A DNA stretch of 64,000 nt from Tessaracoccus caeni (lineage in GTDB: Bacteria; Actinomycetota; Actinomycetes; Propionibacteriales; Propionibacteriaceae), in the NCBI RefSeq assembly GCF_029211185.1, contig NZ_JARGDO010000009.1:94718-158717 (forward strand). The letters are read 5' to 3'. Below, one piece after another: positions 16,505-24,538 of the stretch. Numbering within the stretch: position 1 is the stretch's first letter; each line of letters starts with the position of its first letter. The notes below the pieces were generated by a model, which saw only the letters and a list, made by a program, of their open reading frames with translations, had not been told where the DNA came from and searched no databases. Made by a program: the position numbers and the translations under genes.

Positions 16505-17773
16505 ATGCAATCGTCCGACTATCTGCCGCGGTACCTGGATGCTCCGCTCGCGGAAGCGATCAGGACGTCACCGATCGTCGTTCTCGACGGGCCCAGAGGG
16601 GCCGGTAAGACGACGTCTGCGCGGCGCCTCGCGAAGTCCGTCGTCATGCTGCCGCGCGATCTGCCGGCACTGCAGGTTGATCCAGAAGGCTATCTGCGGG
16701 GACTGACCCCGCCCGTGCTCATCGACGAGTGGCAGCTTGCAGGCACGGAGTTGCTCTGGGTGTTGAAGTCAATGGTTGACGATGCCCCGGTGGCGGGAAG
16801 ATTCCTCCTTACGGGAAGTGTTGAGCCGGCTTCCTACGGTCCGACCTATCCCCTCACTGGACGCTCCGCGCGACTGGTGATGCGCCCGATGACGTGGGCT
16901 GAGCTTGAAGGTGCTGGCGATCTGCCGCCCTTTTTGTCGGCGGCCTTTGCGGGCGCTCCGGTGTCGGTTTCGGCGGGCCGCCCGTCGACCTTCGAACTCG
17001 ATTGGCTGGCTAGGCCCGGGTTTGCCGCCGCACGTGCGCTTCCCGATCCACGGCTCTTCCTGGATGCCTACACGTCCATCGTGTCCGAGCGTGCCGGCGA
17101 CGAAGGCAGAGACGCTGCTCGTTTGCTGCGCACGATGCGAGTGCTAGCAACCCTGACCGCACAGACGGTTCCGGACCAACGGATCTGGGAGGCAGCAGAC
17201 ATCAACAAGGCTACTTGGCGGCAGTATGAGGATCTGTTGCTCAGGACGCACCTTCATTCACCGTCGCCGGCTCTGGAGAGCAACCGGCTGAAACGGCTGA
17301 CGTCATATCCGAAGAGGTTCCTCGCCGATACCGCGATGGCTTTGGCGCTCAGCGACGTCACGATCAGCGACCTTCGAGAAGACCCTCGACTCGCCGGTCC
17401 CTACTTCGAGTCTTTCGTCCTGCAGCAGTTGCGTCCTCAGGTGGACTTGCTGCGTGGGGCGCTCATGCATCTTCGGACGGGGGCCGGGGAGCATGAGGTC
17501 GACGCGGTGGTCGAGGTGGGGCGCAAGATCGTGGGTATCGAGGTGAAGCTGGGGTCGCGTCCGGGAAAGGACGATGCCAGGCAACTGGAGTGGCTTCGTG
17601 ATCGATGGGGTGAGGGGTTCCTTCACGGCTACGTGGTGCACACCGGGGGAGACTGCTACCCGCTAGGCGATCGGGTCACCGCAGTGCCGGTAGATCTTCT
17701 CGCCGCTCCCCGTGGGAGTCTAGGCTCAAAGAACCAAGGGTCATCGATGAGCCGACATCCCGGCGACGGATGA
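16505..17773 (+). CDS. AAA ATPase of the AAA_14/DUF4143 family
   Basis: A 422-aa protein. The N-terminal P-loop domain shows VVLDGPRGAGKTTSARRLA, Walker B PPVLIDEWQLAG and sensor FLLTGSVEP. The DUF4143 region includes RIWEAADINKATWRQYEDLLL. The end has a PD-(D/E)XK-like core (HEVDAVVEVGRKIVGIEVKLGS). Such proteins are widespread, patchy and transferred; functions are largely unknown, with toxin or defence links proposed for some. The last 18 residues are encoded by the second direct repeat (17714-17768) and are probably not native. The ATG at 16505 is preferred over the upstream GTG because it begins the conserved SDYLPRYLD start. Confidence 0.87.
   Translation: MQSSDYLPRYLDAPLAEAIRTSPIVVLDGPRGAGKTTSARRLAKSVVMLPRDLPALQVDPEGYLRGLTPPVLIDEWQLAGTELLWVLKSMVDDAPVAGRFLLTGSVEPASYGPTYPLTGRSARLVMRPMTWAELEGAGDLPPFLSAAFAGAPVSVSAGRPSTFELDWLARPGFAAARALPDPRLFLDAYTSIVSERAGDEGRDAARLLRTMRVLATLTAQTVPDQRIWEAADINKATWRQYEDLLLRTHLHSPSPALESNRLKRLTSYPKRFLADTAMALALSDVTISDLREDPRLAGPYFESFVLQQLRPQVDLLRGALMHLRTGAGEHEVDAVVEVGRKIVGIEVKLGSRPGKDDARQLEWLRDRWGEGFLHGYVVHTGGDCYPLGDRVTAVPVDLLAAPRGSLGSKNQGSSMSRHPGDG
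17714..17768. repeat. Direct repeat copy 2 flanking the DUF4143-type ATPase gene
   Basis: Same orientation as 16325-16379, about 46 of 55 identical. It overlaps the last codons of the ATPase gene and lies just before the glutathione peroxidase gene, so it may also carry that gene's promoter. Confidence 0.7.
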
Positions 17774-17792
17774 GCGTGGCAGAAGGAGAAGC

Positions 17793-18281
17793 ATGTCCAT
17801 CTTCGACATCCAGATCGACGCTCTCGCGGGCGGGCCGGCCGACCTTGCCCAGTACCGAGGCAAAGCGGTGCTGCTGGTCAACGTCGCGTCGCGGTGCGGG
17901 CTTACCCCGCAGTACGGCGTGCTGGAACGACTCCACGAGCACTATGCGCCCCGTGGCTTCACCGTCATCGGCGTGCCGTGCAATCAGTTCATGGGACAGG
18001 AGCCCGGCACTGCCGAGGAGATCGCCGAGTTCTGCTCCACCACCTACGGCGTGACGTTTCCCATGACGGAGAAGATCGACATCAACGGCGACGGTCGGCA
18101 CCCGCTCTACGCGTCGCTGCACGAGGTGCCCGACGCTGAGGGATACCAGGGGGACATCCGCTGGAACTTCGAGAAGTTCCTGATCGCTCCCGACGGTGAG
18201 GTGGTCGCTCGCTTCGCGCCACAGGTCGATCCCGAGGACGAACAGGTCACCACCGCGATCGAAGCCGCGTTGCCGGTCTAG
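17793..18281 (+). CDS. Glutathione peroxidase-family thiol peroxidase
   Basis: A 162-aa protein reducing peroxides, in actinobacteria probably with thioredoxin or mycothiol rather than glutathione. The catalytic tetrad is present: Cys35 in NVASRCGLTPQ, Gln in PCNQFMGQEPG, and Trp-Asn in RWNFEKFLI. The resolving-Cys region contains AEFCSTTYGVTFPM. AGAAGGAGAAGC precedes the ATG. Length is typical. It lies 24 bp ahead of an NmrA-like reductase on the same strand; the two may form a small stress operon. Confidence 0.92.
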   Translation: MSIFDIQIDALAGGPADLAQYRGKAVLLVNVASRCGLTPQYGVLERLHEHYAPRGFTVIGVPCNQFMGQEPGTAEEIAEFCSTTYGVTFPMTEKIDINGDGRHPLYASLHEVPDAEGYQGDIRWNFEKFLIAPDGEVVARFAPQVDPEDEQVTTAIEAALPV

Positions 18282-18305
18282 CCGCCTGAGGCGAGGAAGA
18301 CAGGG

Positions 18306-19172
18306 ATGAAAGCGGTTTTCGTCACTGGGGCCACGGGAACGGTGGGGGCGGCCGTCGTGGCGCACCTCGCGGAGCGCGGGGAGAAGGTGATCGCCGCCGT
18401 TCGACGCGACGCCGATGCTGAGAGGCTCCCGAAGGGTGTGGAGGCCAGGCGATTCGAGTTCACCGATGACGCCACCAAGGCGCACGCGGCCCTCGATGGT
18501 GTCGACCGGCTGTTCCTGATGCGCCCGCCCGCCATCGCCGACGTGCAGACCTACCTTTTCCCGCTGATCGACGCGGCGCGCACGCGAGGCGTTCGGCAGA
18601 TCGTCTTCCTGTCGCTGCAAGGGGTGCAGGCCAATCGCGGCACGCCGCACCACGCCGTCGAGGCCTATCTCAGGCAGCAAGACGCGCCCTACACGTTGCT
18701 TCGTCCCAACTTCTTCATGCAGAACCTCTCCACCACCTACGCGACGCAGATCCGAGACACGGGCGAGATCTTCGTTCCGGCCGGGTGGTCCCGCACGGCG
18801 TTCATCGACGCGCGCGACATCGGCAGGGTCGCGGCCTCCGTGTTCACCGAGCCTGGCCACCTGCGTAAGGCCTACACGCTGTCCGGCGAGGCAAGCTTGA
18901 GCTACGGCGACGTCGCTCGCATCATGAGCGACGTGCTGGGCCGGCCCATCGTCTACGCGCGACCGAGCGAACGCGACTACCTCGAGGCCCTGGCCGCTCA
19001 GGGGGCGCCGACCGACTACATCGACGTGCAACGGATGATCTACCGGGTGGTCAGGCTCAACGTCTCGGCCCTGCCCAATCGGGCAGTTCGTAAGCTGACC
19101 GGGCAACCGGCGACGACGTTCGCCGCATTCGTTCGCGACCACCGCGCCGTCTGGCTGCCAGCTGCGGAGTAG
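18306..19172 (+). CDS. NmrA-like NAD(P)-binding reductase
   Basis: A 288-aa atypical short-chain dehydrogenase with the cofactor motif VTGATGTVGAAVVAHL at the N-terminus and a basic residue (AAVRR) favouring NADP. The YxxxK catalytic pair is replaced by HHAVEAYLRQ, as in the NmrA and azoreductase-like group. The substrate-side helices (FFMQNLSTTYATQIRDTG, FIDARDIGRVAASVFTEP) match NmrA proteins. It follows the peroxidase by 24 bp. Function could be quinone or azo reduction, or redox sensing; the sequence does not decide. Confidence 0.82.
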   Translation: MKAVFVTGATGTVGAAVVAHLAERGEKVIAAVRRDADAERLPKGVEARRFEFTDDATKAHAALDGVDRLFLMRPPAIADVQTYLFPLIDAARTRGVRQIVFLSLQGVQANRGTPHHAVEAYLRQQDAPYTLLRPNFFMQNLSTTYATQIRDTGEIFVPAGWSRTAFIDARDIGRVAASVFTEPGHLRKAYTLSGEASLSYGDVARIMSDVLGRPIVYARPSERDYLEALAAQGAPTDYIDVQRMIYRVVRLNVSALPNRAVRKLTGQPATTFAAFVRDHRAVWLPAAE

Positions 19173-19244
19173 CCCGCCGTTCCCGTGCGCCGTCCGACCA
19201 CTGATCGGGCGTCGTTCTGGTCGTACGGCGCACCGGAACTCTCC

Positions 19245-19715
19245 TCAGCGCAGTTCTGCCACGCCAGCTCGGAGTTGCGCTTCGGCGTCGGCGAGGGTTT
19301 CTGCGGCCAACCGCCGGTACCGTTCGGCGAAGGAGCGGTCGAAAGACGCGTCTGGGCTTTCTCCGATCTCGCAGTAGTCGGAGATGATCTGCCTCACCAC
19401 CGTGAGCACATCAGCCGCACTAGTGAGATCGTGTAGGAACCCGCGATCGGTGGCGTTCGGGAGGTGGACCAGGTCGAGTACGTAGAGGCTAGAGGTAGCC
19501 GCCGCAGCGTCAATGCGTTCGCCGGGGAGCAAATTGGGAAGCCATGCTTCGATGAAAGCGTCGGCTTGCCCCGGATGATCGGGAGCAACGTCGTTGACGA
19601 TCACCTCGACGACGTCGCGAACCGACATGTGTCGGGCGATGCTGAGCGCTTCAGTCACCTCGCTGCCAACCGGCGCCAGAAGTGCTTCGTGCAGCTGCCT
19701 ACCTAACCCACCCAT
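19245..19715 (-). CDS. Hypothetical protein, mostly alpha-helical
   Basis: A 156-aa protein I do not recognise. It is soluble, acidic and predicted helical, with ALSIARHMSVRDVVEVIVND near the N-terminus and an Ala-rich helical end (RYRRLAAETLADAEAQLRAG). AAAGG lies before the ATG. Codon use resembles the neighbours. It is convergent with the NmrA-like gene and divergent from CorA, so context gives no function. Confidence 0.6.
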   Translation of the reverse strand: MGGLGRQLHEALLAPVGSEVTEALSIARHMSVRDVVEVIVNDVAPDHPGQADAFIEAWLPNLLPGERIDAAAATSSLYVLDLVHLPNATDRGFLHDLTSAADVLTVVRQIISDYCEIGESPDASFDRSFAERYRRLAAETLADAEAQLRAGVAELR

Positions 19716-19923
19716 TGCTGACCTTTCCGCTTTCCTTCGCGTATGTGACGACGACAGTCTTTCCGTTGTAGTTATACCTGCCCCGTGACCAACGCAGGGA
19801 GTGTTGTTGCTCCGGGTTCGGGCTGAACTCCTATCGGCGTTCCCTGCTCTTTACAGGGACCTTCTCTCGGAGCCTGACCATGTCACCGCGCGGTATGGTT
19901 GCCGACCACGGGTAGGAGGACGG

Positions 19924-21030
19924 GTGGCAGCAAGGAACGAGCCCGCGTGGCTGCGGAGCCGGACGTCTCAGCGTCGGTCGGCGTCGCCCAGTGAGATCGT
20001 CAAGGCGCCGGTTCTCGTGCGGCGGATCGAGGCGGGCGTGCCGCTCGCCGTCGATACCGCGACCAGCTTCGCGGAGGCGCTGAGCTACACCGAGGAGGCC
20101 GGCGACCGGATGACGCTCACCGTGCTCTCCTCGCCGGATGCGCGTGAGATCGCGGCGCTCGCGGATGCCTGGAGCCTGCATCCGGTGCTCACCGAAGATC
20201 TTCTGCACGCCGGTCAGCGCCCCAAGCTGGAGCGCTACGACGATGTGCTGTTCTTGGCGGTTCGCTCGGCCCGCTACATCGACGAGCGCGAGGAGGTGGA
20301 GTTCAGCGAGTTCCACCTGGTGATGCTGCCCCAGGCTCTCGCCGTCGTCTGCCAGGACGGTCGCCTGATCAACGGCGTCGATATCGCGCGCGGCAGCGCG
20401 AGCGACGCTGAACTCTCGCTGGGCGATGGCGCACCGCTCTTGGACAACCGGGAACTGCTCCTGCTGGGCCCCGAGGCGATGGTCTACCGCTTCCTCGACG
20501 CCGTCGTCGACGGCTATTTTCCGGTACTCGACGGGCTGCAGATCGACAAGGAACAGATCGAACGCCAGGTGTTCAGCGGCGACCCCGCCGCGGCGGAGCG
20601 CATCTACCGCCTGACCCAGGAGGTCATCGACCTGCTGCACGCGGCTACGGCGCTGTCGAAGGTCGTCCGGCGCCTGCACGAGGGGGCTGACAGGTACGAC
20701 ATTCCCGCCGAACTGCAGGCCTACCTGCAGGACGTCGCCGATCACCTTGCCCGCGTCATCACCGAGGCAACGGAACTGCGCGACGCGCTGTCGCAGATCT
20801 TGAACGTCAACGCCACGCTCGTCGCTCAGCGTCAGAACGAAGACATGAAGAAGATCTCCGGCTGGGCCGCGATCCTCTTCGCCCCGACGCTGGTGGCCGC
20901 CATCTACGGCATGAACTTCGACGTGATGCCGGAACTGCATTGGGCCGCCGGCTACCCCCTGGCGGTCGGGCTGATGGTGGCCTTCGCCGTGGCGCTGTAT
21001 GTCGTCTTCAAGTACAAGAAGTGGATGTGA
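19924..21030 (+). CDS. corA: CorA-family magnesium/divalent cation transporter
   Basis: A 368-aa protein with a long cytoplasmic funnel domain and two C-terminal membrane helices. The family hallmark YGMNF (in AAIYGMNFDVMPELHW) lies between them, and the basic C-terminus FKYKKWM is typical. The ion may be Mg2+, Co2+ or Zn2+. The GTG at 19924 is chosen because GTAGGAGGA stands 4-11 bases upstream; the open frame extends back to 19801, but those codons look non-coding. It is monocistronic, followed by an XRE regulator after 44 bp. Confidence 0.9.
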   Translation: MAARNEPAWLRSRTSQRRSASPSEIVKAPVLVRRIEAGVPLAVDTATSFAEALSYTEEAGDRMTLTVLSSPDAREIAALADAWSLHPVLTEDLLHAGQRPKLERYDDVLFLAVRSARYIDEREEVEFSEFHLVMLPQALAVVCQDGRLINGVDIARGSASDAELSLGDGAPLLDNRELLLLGPEAMVYRFLDAVVDGYFPVLDGLQIDKEQIERQVFSGDPAAAERIYRLTQEVIDLLHAATALSKVVRRLHEGADRYDIPAELQAYLQDVADHLARVITEATELRDALSQILNVNATLVAQRQNEDMKKISGWAAILFAPTLVAAIYGMNFDVMPELHWAAGYPLAVGLMVAFAVALYVVFKYKKWM

Positions 21031-21044
21031 CGGCCACGCGCTGG

Positions 21045-21055
21045 TTTTCCTAGGA
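21045..21055. promoter_or_regulatory. TTTTCCTAGGA operator-like site
   Basis: TTTTCCTAGGA lies 20 bp before the XRE regulator start, and a related half (GCTAGGTTTCC) follows. The same TTTCCTAGGA core is at the centre of the 36-bp palindrome at 21985-22020 beyond the gene. Two copies flanking a repressor gene suggest autoregulation and control of the hydrolase downstream. Confidence 0.55.
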
Positions 21056-21074
21056 TGAGTGCTAGGTTTCCGGT

Positions 21075-22004
21075 ATGAATGCCAAGACCGCGACGCGTAT
21101 GCCGCACCTGCGTGAGCTGGGAGAGTTTCTGCGCGCGCGGCGTGGCGCTCTCGATCCTGCGGATTTCGGCCTTGTGGCGGATGGCACGCGCAGGCGGGTG
21201 AGCGGTCTTCGTCGCGAAGAAGTGGCCGAGCGCGCCTGCATCAGCAGCGACTACTACACGAGGATCGAGCAGGGGCGGCTCGCGCCCACGGGGCCGGTGA
21301 TGGAGGCGCTGATCCGCGCGCTTCGGTTGGACGAGGATCAGGCAGAGTATGCGGTGAGCCTGCTCGACCACGCCGCCCACGCTGCCGCGGTGCCCAGCGT
21401 GATGGCAACCAGGGCGCGAAAGGACCGGCTCCGCGTGCGCCCCCAGTTGCAGCGACTGCTGGATCAGTTGGACAGGAGTCCGGCCATGGTTCTGGGGCCG
21501 CGCACCGAGATTCTCGCGTGGAATCCGCTGGCCGAAGAGGTGTATCTGCGCTTCAGTGAGCTGCCCAAGAAGGAACTCAACTTCGTGCGCCTGGTATTCA
21601 CGGAGCCGCGGATGCGCGAGGTCTTCGTCGACTGGCAGACCGTCGCGCGCTCCTGCGTCGCGATCCTTCGACGTGAAGCCGCCGTCAATCCTGATGATCC
21701 CGCCCTGGCGGAGTTGGTGGGGGAACTGACCATTGCCGATCGGCAGTTCGGACGGTGGTGGGCGGCGCGCAACGTGGCCCGGCAAGACTTCGGCACCAAG
21801 GTGCTGAGGCATCCGGTAGTCGGCGAGCTGGTCTTCGACTGGGACATCTTCCGGCATGCCAGCGCGCCTGAGCAGCAACTGGTGTTGAACTTGGCGGAGG
21901 ACGGCTCCGAGACGGAGAAGCGTCTAGAGGTGCTGCTTCGGGCCATGGTGCACGAGCGCGACGAGCCCGATGATGCGAGAAAAGCAGGACAGAATTTTTC
22001 CTAG
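21075..22004 (+). CDS. XRE-type regulator with MmyB-like ligand domain
   Basis: A 309-aa protein with the same architecture as the gene at 12935-13807. The HTH region contains RRVSGLRREEVAERACISSDYYTRIEQGR. The MmyB-like domain contains MVLGPRTEILAWNPLAEEVY, FGRWWAARNVARQDFGTK and HPVVGELVFDWD. In related loci such repressors act on an adjacent oxidoreductase or hydrolase gene. Here the alpha/beta hydrolase begins 97 bp downstream, and CCTAGG-centred sites lie on both sides of this gene, so it probably represses itself and the hydrolase. Confidence 0.88.
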   Translation: MNAKTATRMPHLRELGEFLRARRGALDPADFGLVADGTRRRVSGLRREEVAERACISSDYYTRIEQGRLAPTGPVMEALIRALRLDEDQAEYAVSLLDHAAHAAAVPSVMATRARKDRLRVRPQLQRLLDQLDRSPAMVLGPRTEILAWNPLAEEVYLRFSELPKKELNFVRLVFTEPRMREVFVDWQTVARSCVAILRREAAVNPDDPALAELVGELTIADRQFGRWWAARNVARQDFGTKVLRHPVVGELVFDWDIFRHASAPEQQLVLNLAEDGSETEKRLEVLLRAMVHERDEPDDARKAGQNFS

Positions 22005-22020
22005 GAAAGATTCTGTCCTG
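21985..22020. promoter_or_regulatory. 36-bp palindrome overlapping the XRE regulator stop codon
   Basis: The arms CAGGACAGAAT (21985-21995) and ATTCTGTCCTG (22010-22020) are exact complements, with the smaller palindrome TTTCCTAGGAAA at the centre; the stop TAG is at 22002-22004. It could act as RNA (terminator or attenuator) or as DNA (repressor site ahead of the hydrolase). Confidence 0.75.
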
Positions 22021-22101
22021 GTATCAGGCGCGCTCCTGGCCGAGGATGGAGTCAGAGCCCGGGTGACCGGGCGGATCGACAACCAATCCAGGAGGACGCA
22101 C

Positions 22102-23043
22102 ATGGCCGACTCGACCATCACAACCACTTCGGTCAAGGTTCCAGGCCTCGCCTGGGACATCGCCGCAGACGTCTACTTCCCGGCGGACTTCGACGAGACC
22201 GCCAAGCACCCCGTCGTCATCTCTGCCCATCCGACGGGTAGCTGCAAGGAGCAGACCTCGGGCAATATCTACGCCACCGCGCTCGCCAAGGCGGGCTTCG
22301 TCGCGATCGCCTTCGACGCGAGCTTCCAGGGCGAGTCGGGCGGCGAACCGCGATTCACCGAGGATCCCGGCTTCCGGGTCTCCGACTTCAGCTACGTCAT
22401 CGACTACCTGGTCACTCAGGACTACGTCGACGAGAACAAGATCGGTGTGCTGGCCATCTGCGGCGGCGCTGGATATGCGGTCACCGCGACGATGATCGAC
22501 CGCCGGGTCAAGGCGCTGACGACGGTGGTCGGCTCCAACGTCGGCCGGCTCATGCGGGAGGGCTTCTCCAACTACGACCCGATGGGCATGCTCGAGGCGC
22601 TCGCGAAGCAGCGCACGGCCGAGGCTCGTGGCGCCGCCGGGGTCGTGAACGACCTGCTCCCGCCGTCGGTGGAGTTCGCGCTGGAGAACGGCCTGACCGA
22701 TATCGACGTCACGGAGGCCACCGACTATTACAAGACGGACCGCGGCGCTGCCGAGAACGGCTGCACCAGCTTCTTCTTCACGCGCCAGGGCCCGCTGGCA
22801 CTGTGGGACGCCTACGACCGGGTCGAGACCTTCCTCACCCAGCCGCTGCTCGTCGTGATCGGCGATAAGCCCGGCGCCTTCGCGTCGTACCGGCTGGGCA
22901 TGGAGCTCTACGGTCGCGCAGCGTCGAAGCAGAAGGAACTCGCGGTGATCGAGGGGGCCTCGCACTACGACCTCTACGACCAGCCCGAGCCCACCGGCAA
23001 GGCGCTGGAGAGCATCGTCCCGTTCTTCCAGACGCACCTCTGA
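22102..23043 (+). CDS. Alpha/beta hydrolase (dienelactone hydrolase/YcjY-like)
   Basis: A 313-aa cytoplasmic hydrolase. The nucleophile elbow reads GVLAICGGAGYA, where a Cys occupies the usual Ser/Cys position. HPVVISAHPTGSCKEQTSGN forms the oxyanion region. The likely acid is in LLVVIGDKPGAF and the catalytic His in EGASHYDLYDQ. The YcjY/DLH-like group includes esterases and peptidases of uncertain substrates. GGAGG precedes the ATG at 22102. It lies behind an XRE repressor with palindromic operators between them, so it is probably induced by a small hydrophobic substrate. Confidence 0.83.
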   Translation: MADSTITTTSVKVPGLAWDIAADVYFPADFDETAKHPVVISAHPTGSCKEQTSGNIYATALAKAGFVAIAFDASFQGESGGEPRFTEDPGFRVSDFSYVIDYLVTQDYVDENKIGVLAICGGAGYAVTATMIDRRVKALTTVVGSNVGRLMREGFSNYDPMGMLEALAKQRTAEARGAAGVVNDLLPPSVEFALENGLTDIDVTEATDYYKTDRGAAENGCTSFFFTRQGPLALWDAYDRVETFLTQPLLVVIGDKPGAFASYRLGMELYGRAASKQKELAVIEGASHYDLYDQPEPTGKALESIVPFFQTHL

Positions 23044-23049
23044 TCCGAT

Positions 23050-23088
23050 CGACGGCCGCCCGAGCAGACCATGCTCGGGCGGCCGTCG
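23050..23088. terminator. Strong hairpin between the hydrolase and the symporter
   Basis: A perfect 16-bp stem, CGACGGCCGCCCGAGC with its complement, around a 7-base loop, starts 7 bp after the hydrolase stop. There is no long T-run. It most likely ends the hydrolase transcript. Confidence 0.75.
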
Positions 23089-23179
23089 TCGTTGGTAGGG
23101 TGCTGCCAAGCGGGGGCTGATCGTCCACGCGAGGGTCATGCGGAGGAGGGCTTCGGCCTTCCAGTCTTGAAGGAGCCCG

Positions 23180-24496
23180 ATGACGACGTCCCCCTGGCGC
23201 TACGGCGTCGGCATGTTCGGCACCTCGATCCCGATCAACCTGATCAAGGGGTCGATGTTCTATTTCTACGTCACCCTGCTCGGCATGCCGGCCACCACCT
23301 TCGCGGCGGTGTATGCCGTCTACGGCGTCCTCGACGCGATCGACAATCCGGTGTTCGGCTACCTGTCCGATCGCACGCGCACCCGCTGGGGACGACGACG
23401 CCCCTACCTGGTGATCGGCGCGCTGGTGCTGCTGGCGTCGATGATCGCGCTGTTCCTCGTGCCGGGCCGCGTGGCGGCGGGCACCGCGTCGCTGGTGATC
23501 TGGTTCACGCTGTTCGCGATCCTCTCCGAGATGGCCGACTCATTGATCAACGCCAACTACGGCGCGCTGCTCCCCGAACTGTTCCCGGAGGAGAAGCGGC
23601 GAGCCGTCGCCAACTCCGCGCGTCAAGGGTTTCAGCTGGCGGCCATGATCATCGCGCTCGGGCTCACACCGATGCTCGCCCAGAACGTGTTGGGCTGCAC
23701 GGGGCCGGACTGCGCTGATCCCACCGTCGGCTACTCCCGGCTGGCCGTGATCTATGGGCTGATCGCCACCGTCGTCATCGTCTATATGGCGCTGGGCGTG
23801 CGCGAGAATCCGGCGATCGACCAGGAGGAACGACCCAAGTTCTTCCGCTCGATCGGCCAGATCCTGGCCAACCGCTACTTCTGGACGGTGGGCGTCGTCA
23901 GCGCGCTCTACGGCACCGCGATGGCGCTGTTGCTGGGCGGCCTGCAGAACTACGTGAAGTACACGCTCGGCGGCGACGGTGTCACCGCCACCATCCTCCA
24001 GGTCACGGTGATCGTGGCCACGATGCTGTTCCTGATGGGCTGGACCCAGATCGTTAAACGCAAGGGTGCGGCATGGACGTGGAAGTGGGCGCTGCTGGTG
24101 GCGGCGCTCGGCTTCGTGCCGTTGTTCTTCGCGCACAACTTGGTGACGGCGATCGCCGGCGGGCTGACCGTGGCCCTCGGCTACGCGGGAATGCTCTCCA
24201 CCAACGACCTGATCCTGGCGCGCGTGCTCGACGACGACGCTGCCCGTCACGGCGTGCACCGCGAGGGCACCTTCTTGTCGGCATTCGGGGTGCTCACCCG
24301 ACTCAACGGCCTGGTGGTGGCGCTCGCGCTGGCCTCGCTCACGTGGTTCTTCGGTTTTGAGTCGGGGGAGAACCCGGGCGCCCAGCCCGACGTCGCCTTC
24401 CGCGTCTACCTGTCGGTCTATCCGTTCGTCCTGTTCCTGACCGGCGCGGTCCTCTCGCGTTTCATCACGGTGCCGGGGGCCGGCCGTCCACGCTGA
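23180..24496 (+). CDS. GPH-type (MelB-like) sugar:cation symporter, MFS
   Basis: A 438-aa membrane protein with about 12 helices. The N-terminal half shows VYGVLDAIDNPVFGYLSDRTRTRWGRRRPYL, the MelB/GPH cation-site and loop 2-3 pattern, and residues resembling EMADSLINANYGALLPELFP follow. It would import a glycoside, pentoside or hexuronide with Na+ or H+. A cysteine pair (LGCTGPDCAD) lies in an external loop. No catabolic gene is adjacent, so the sugar is unknown. Confidence 0.83.
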   Translation: MTTSPWRYGVGMFGTSIPINLIKGSMFYFYVTLLGMPATTFAAVYAVYGVLDAIDNPVFGYLSDRTRTRWGRRRPYLVIGALVLLASMIALFLVPGRVAAGTASLVIWFTLFAILSEMADSLINANYGALLPELFPEEKRRAVANSARQGFQLAAMIIALGLTPMLAQNVLGCTGPDCADPTVGYSRLAVIYGLIATVVIVYMALGVRENPAIDQEERPKFFRSIGQILANRYFWTVGVVSALYGTAMALLLGGLQNYVKYTLGGDGVTATILQVTVIVATMLFLMGWTQIVKRKGAAWTWKWALLVAALGFVPLFFAHNLVTAIAGGLTVALGYAGMLSTNDLILARVLDDDAARHGVHREGTFLSAFGVLTRLNGLVVALALASLTWFFGFESGENPGAQPDVAFRVYLSVYPFVLFLTGAVLSRFITVPGAGRPR

Positions 24497-24538
24497 GTAG
24501 GCGGGGTTAGGCTGGAGGCTCGACAGGAAGGGCCCGCC

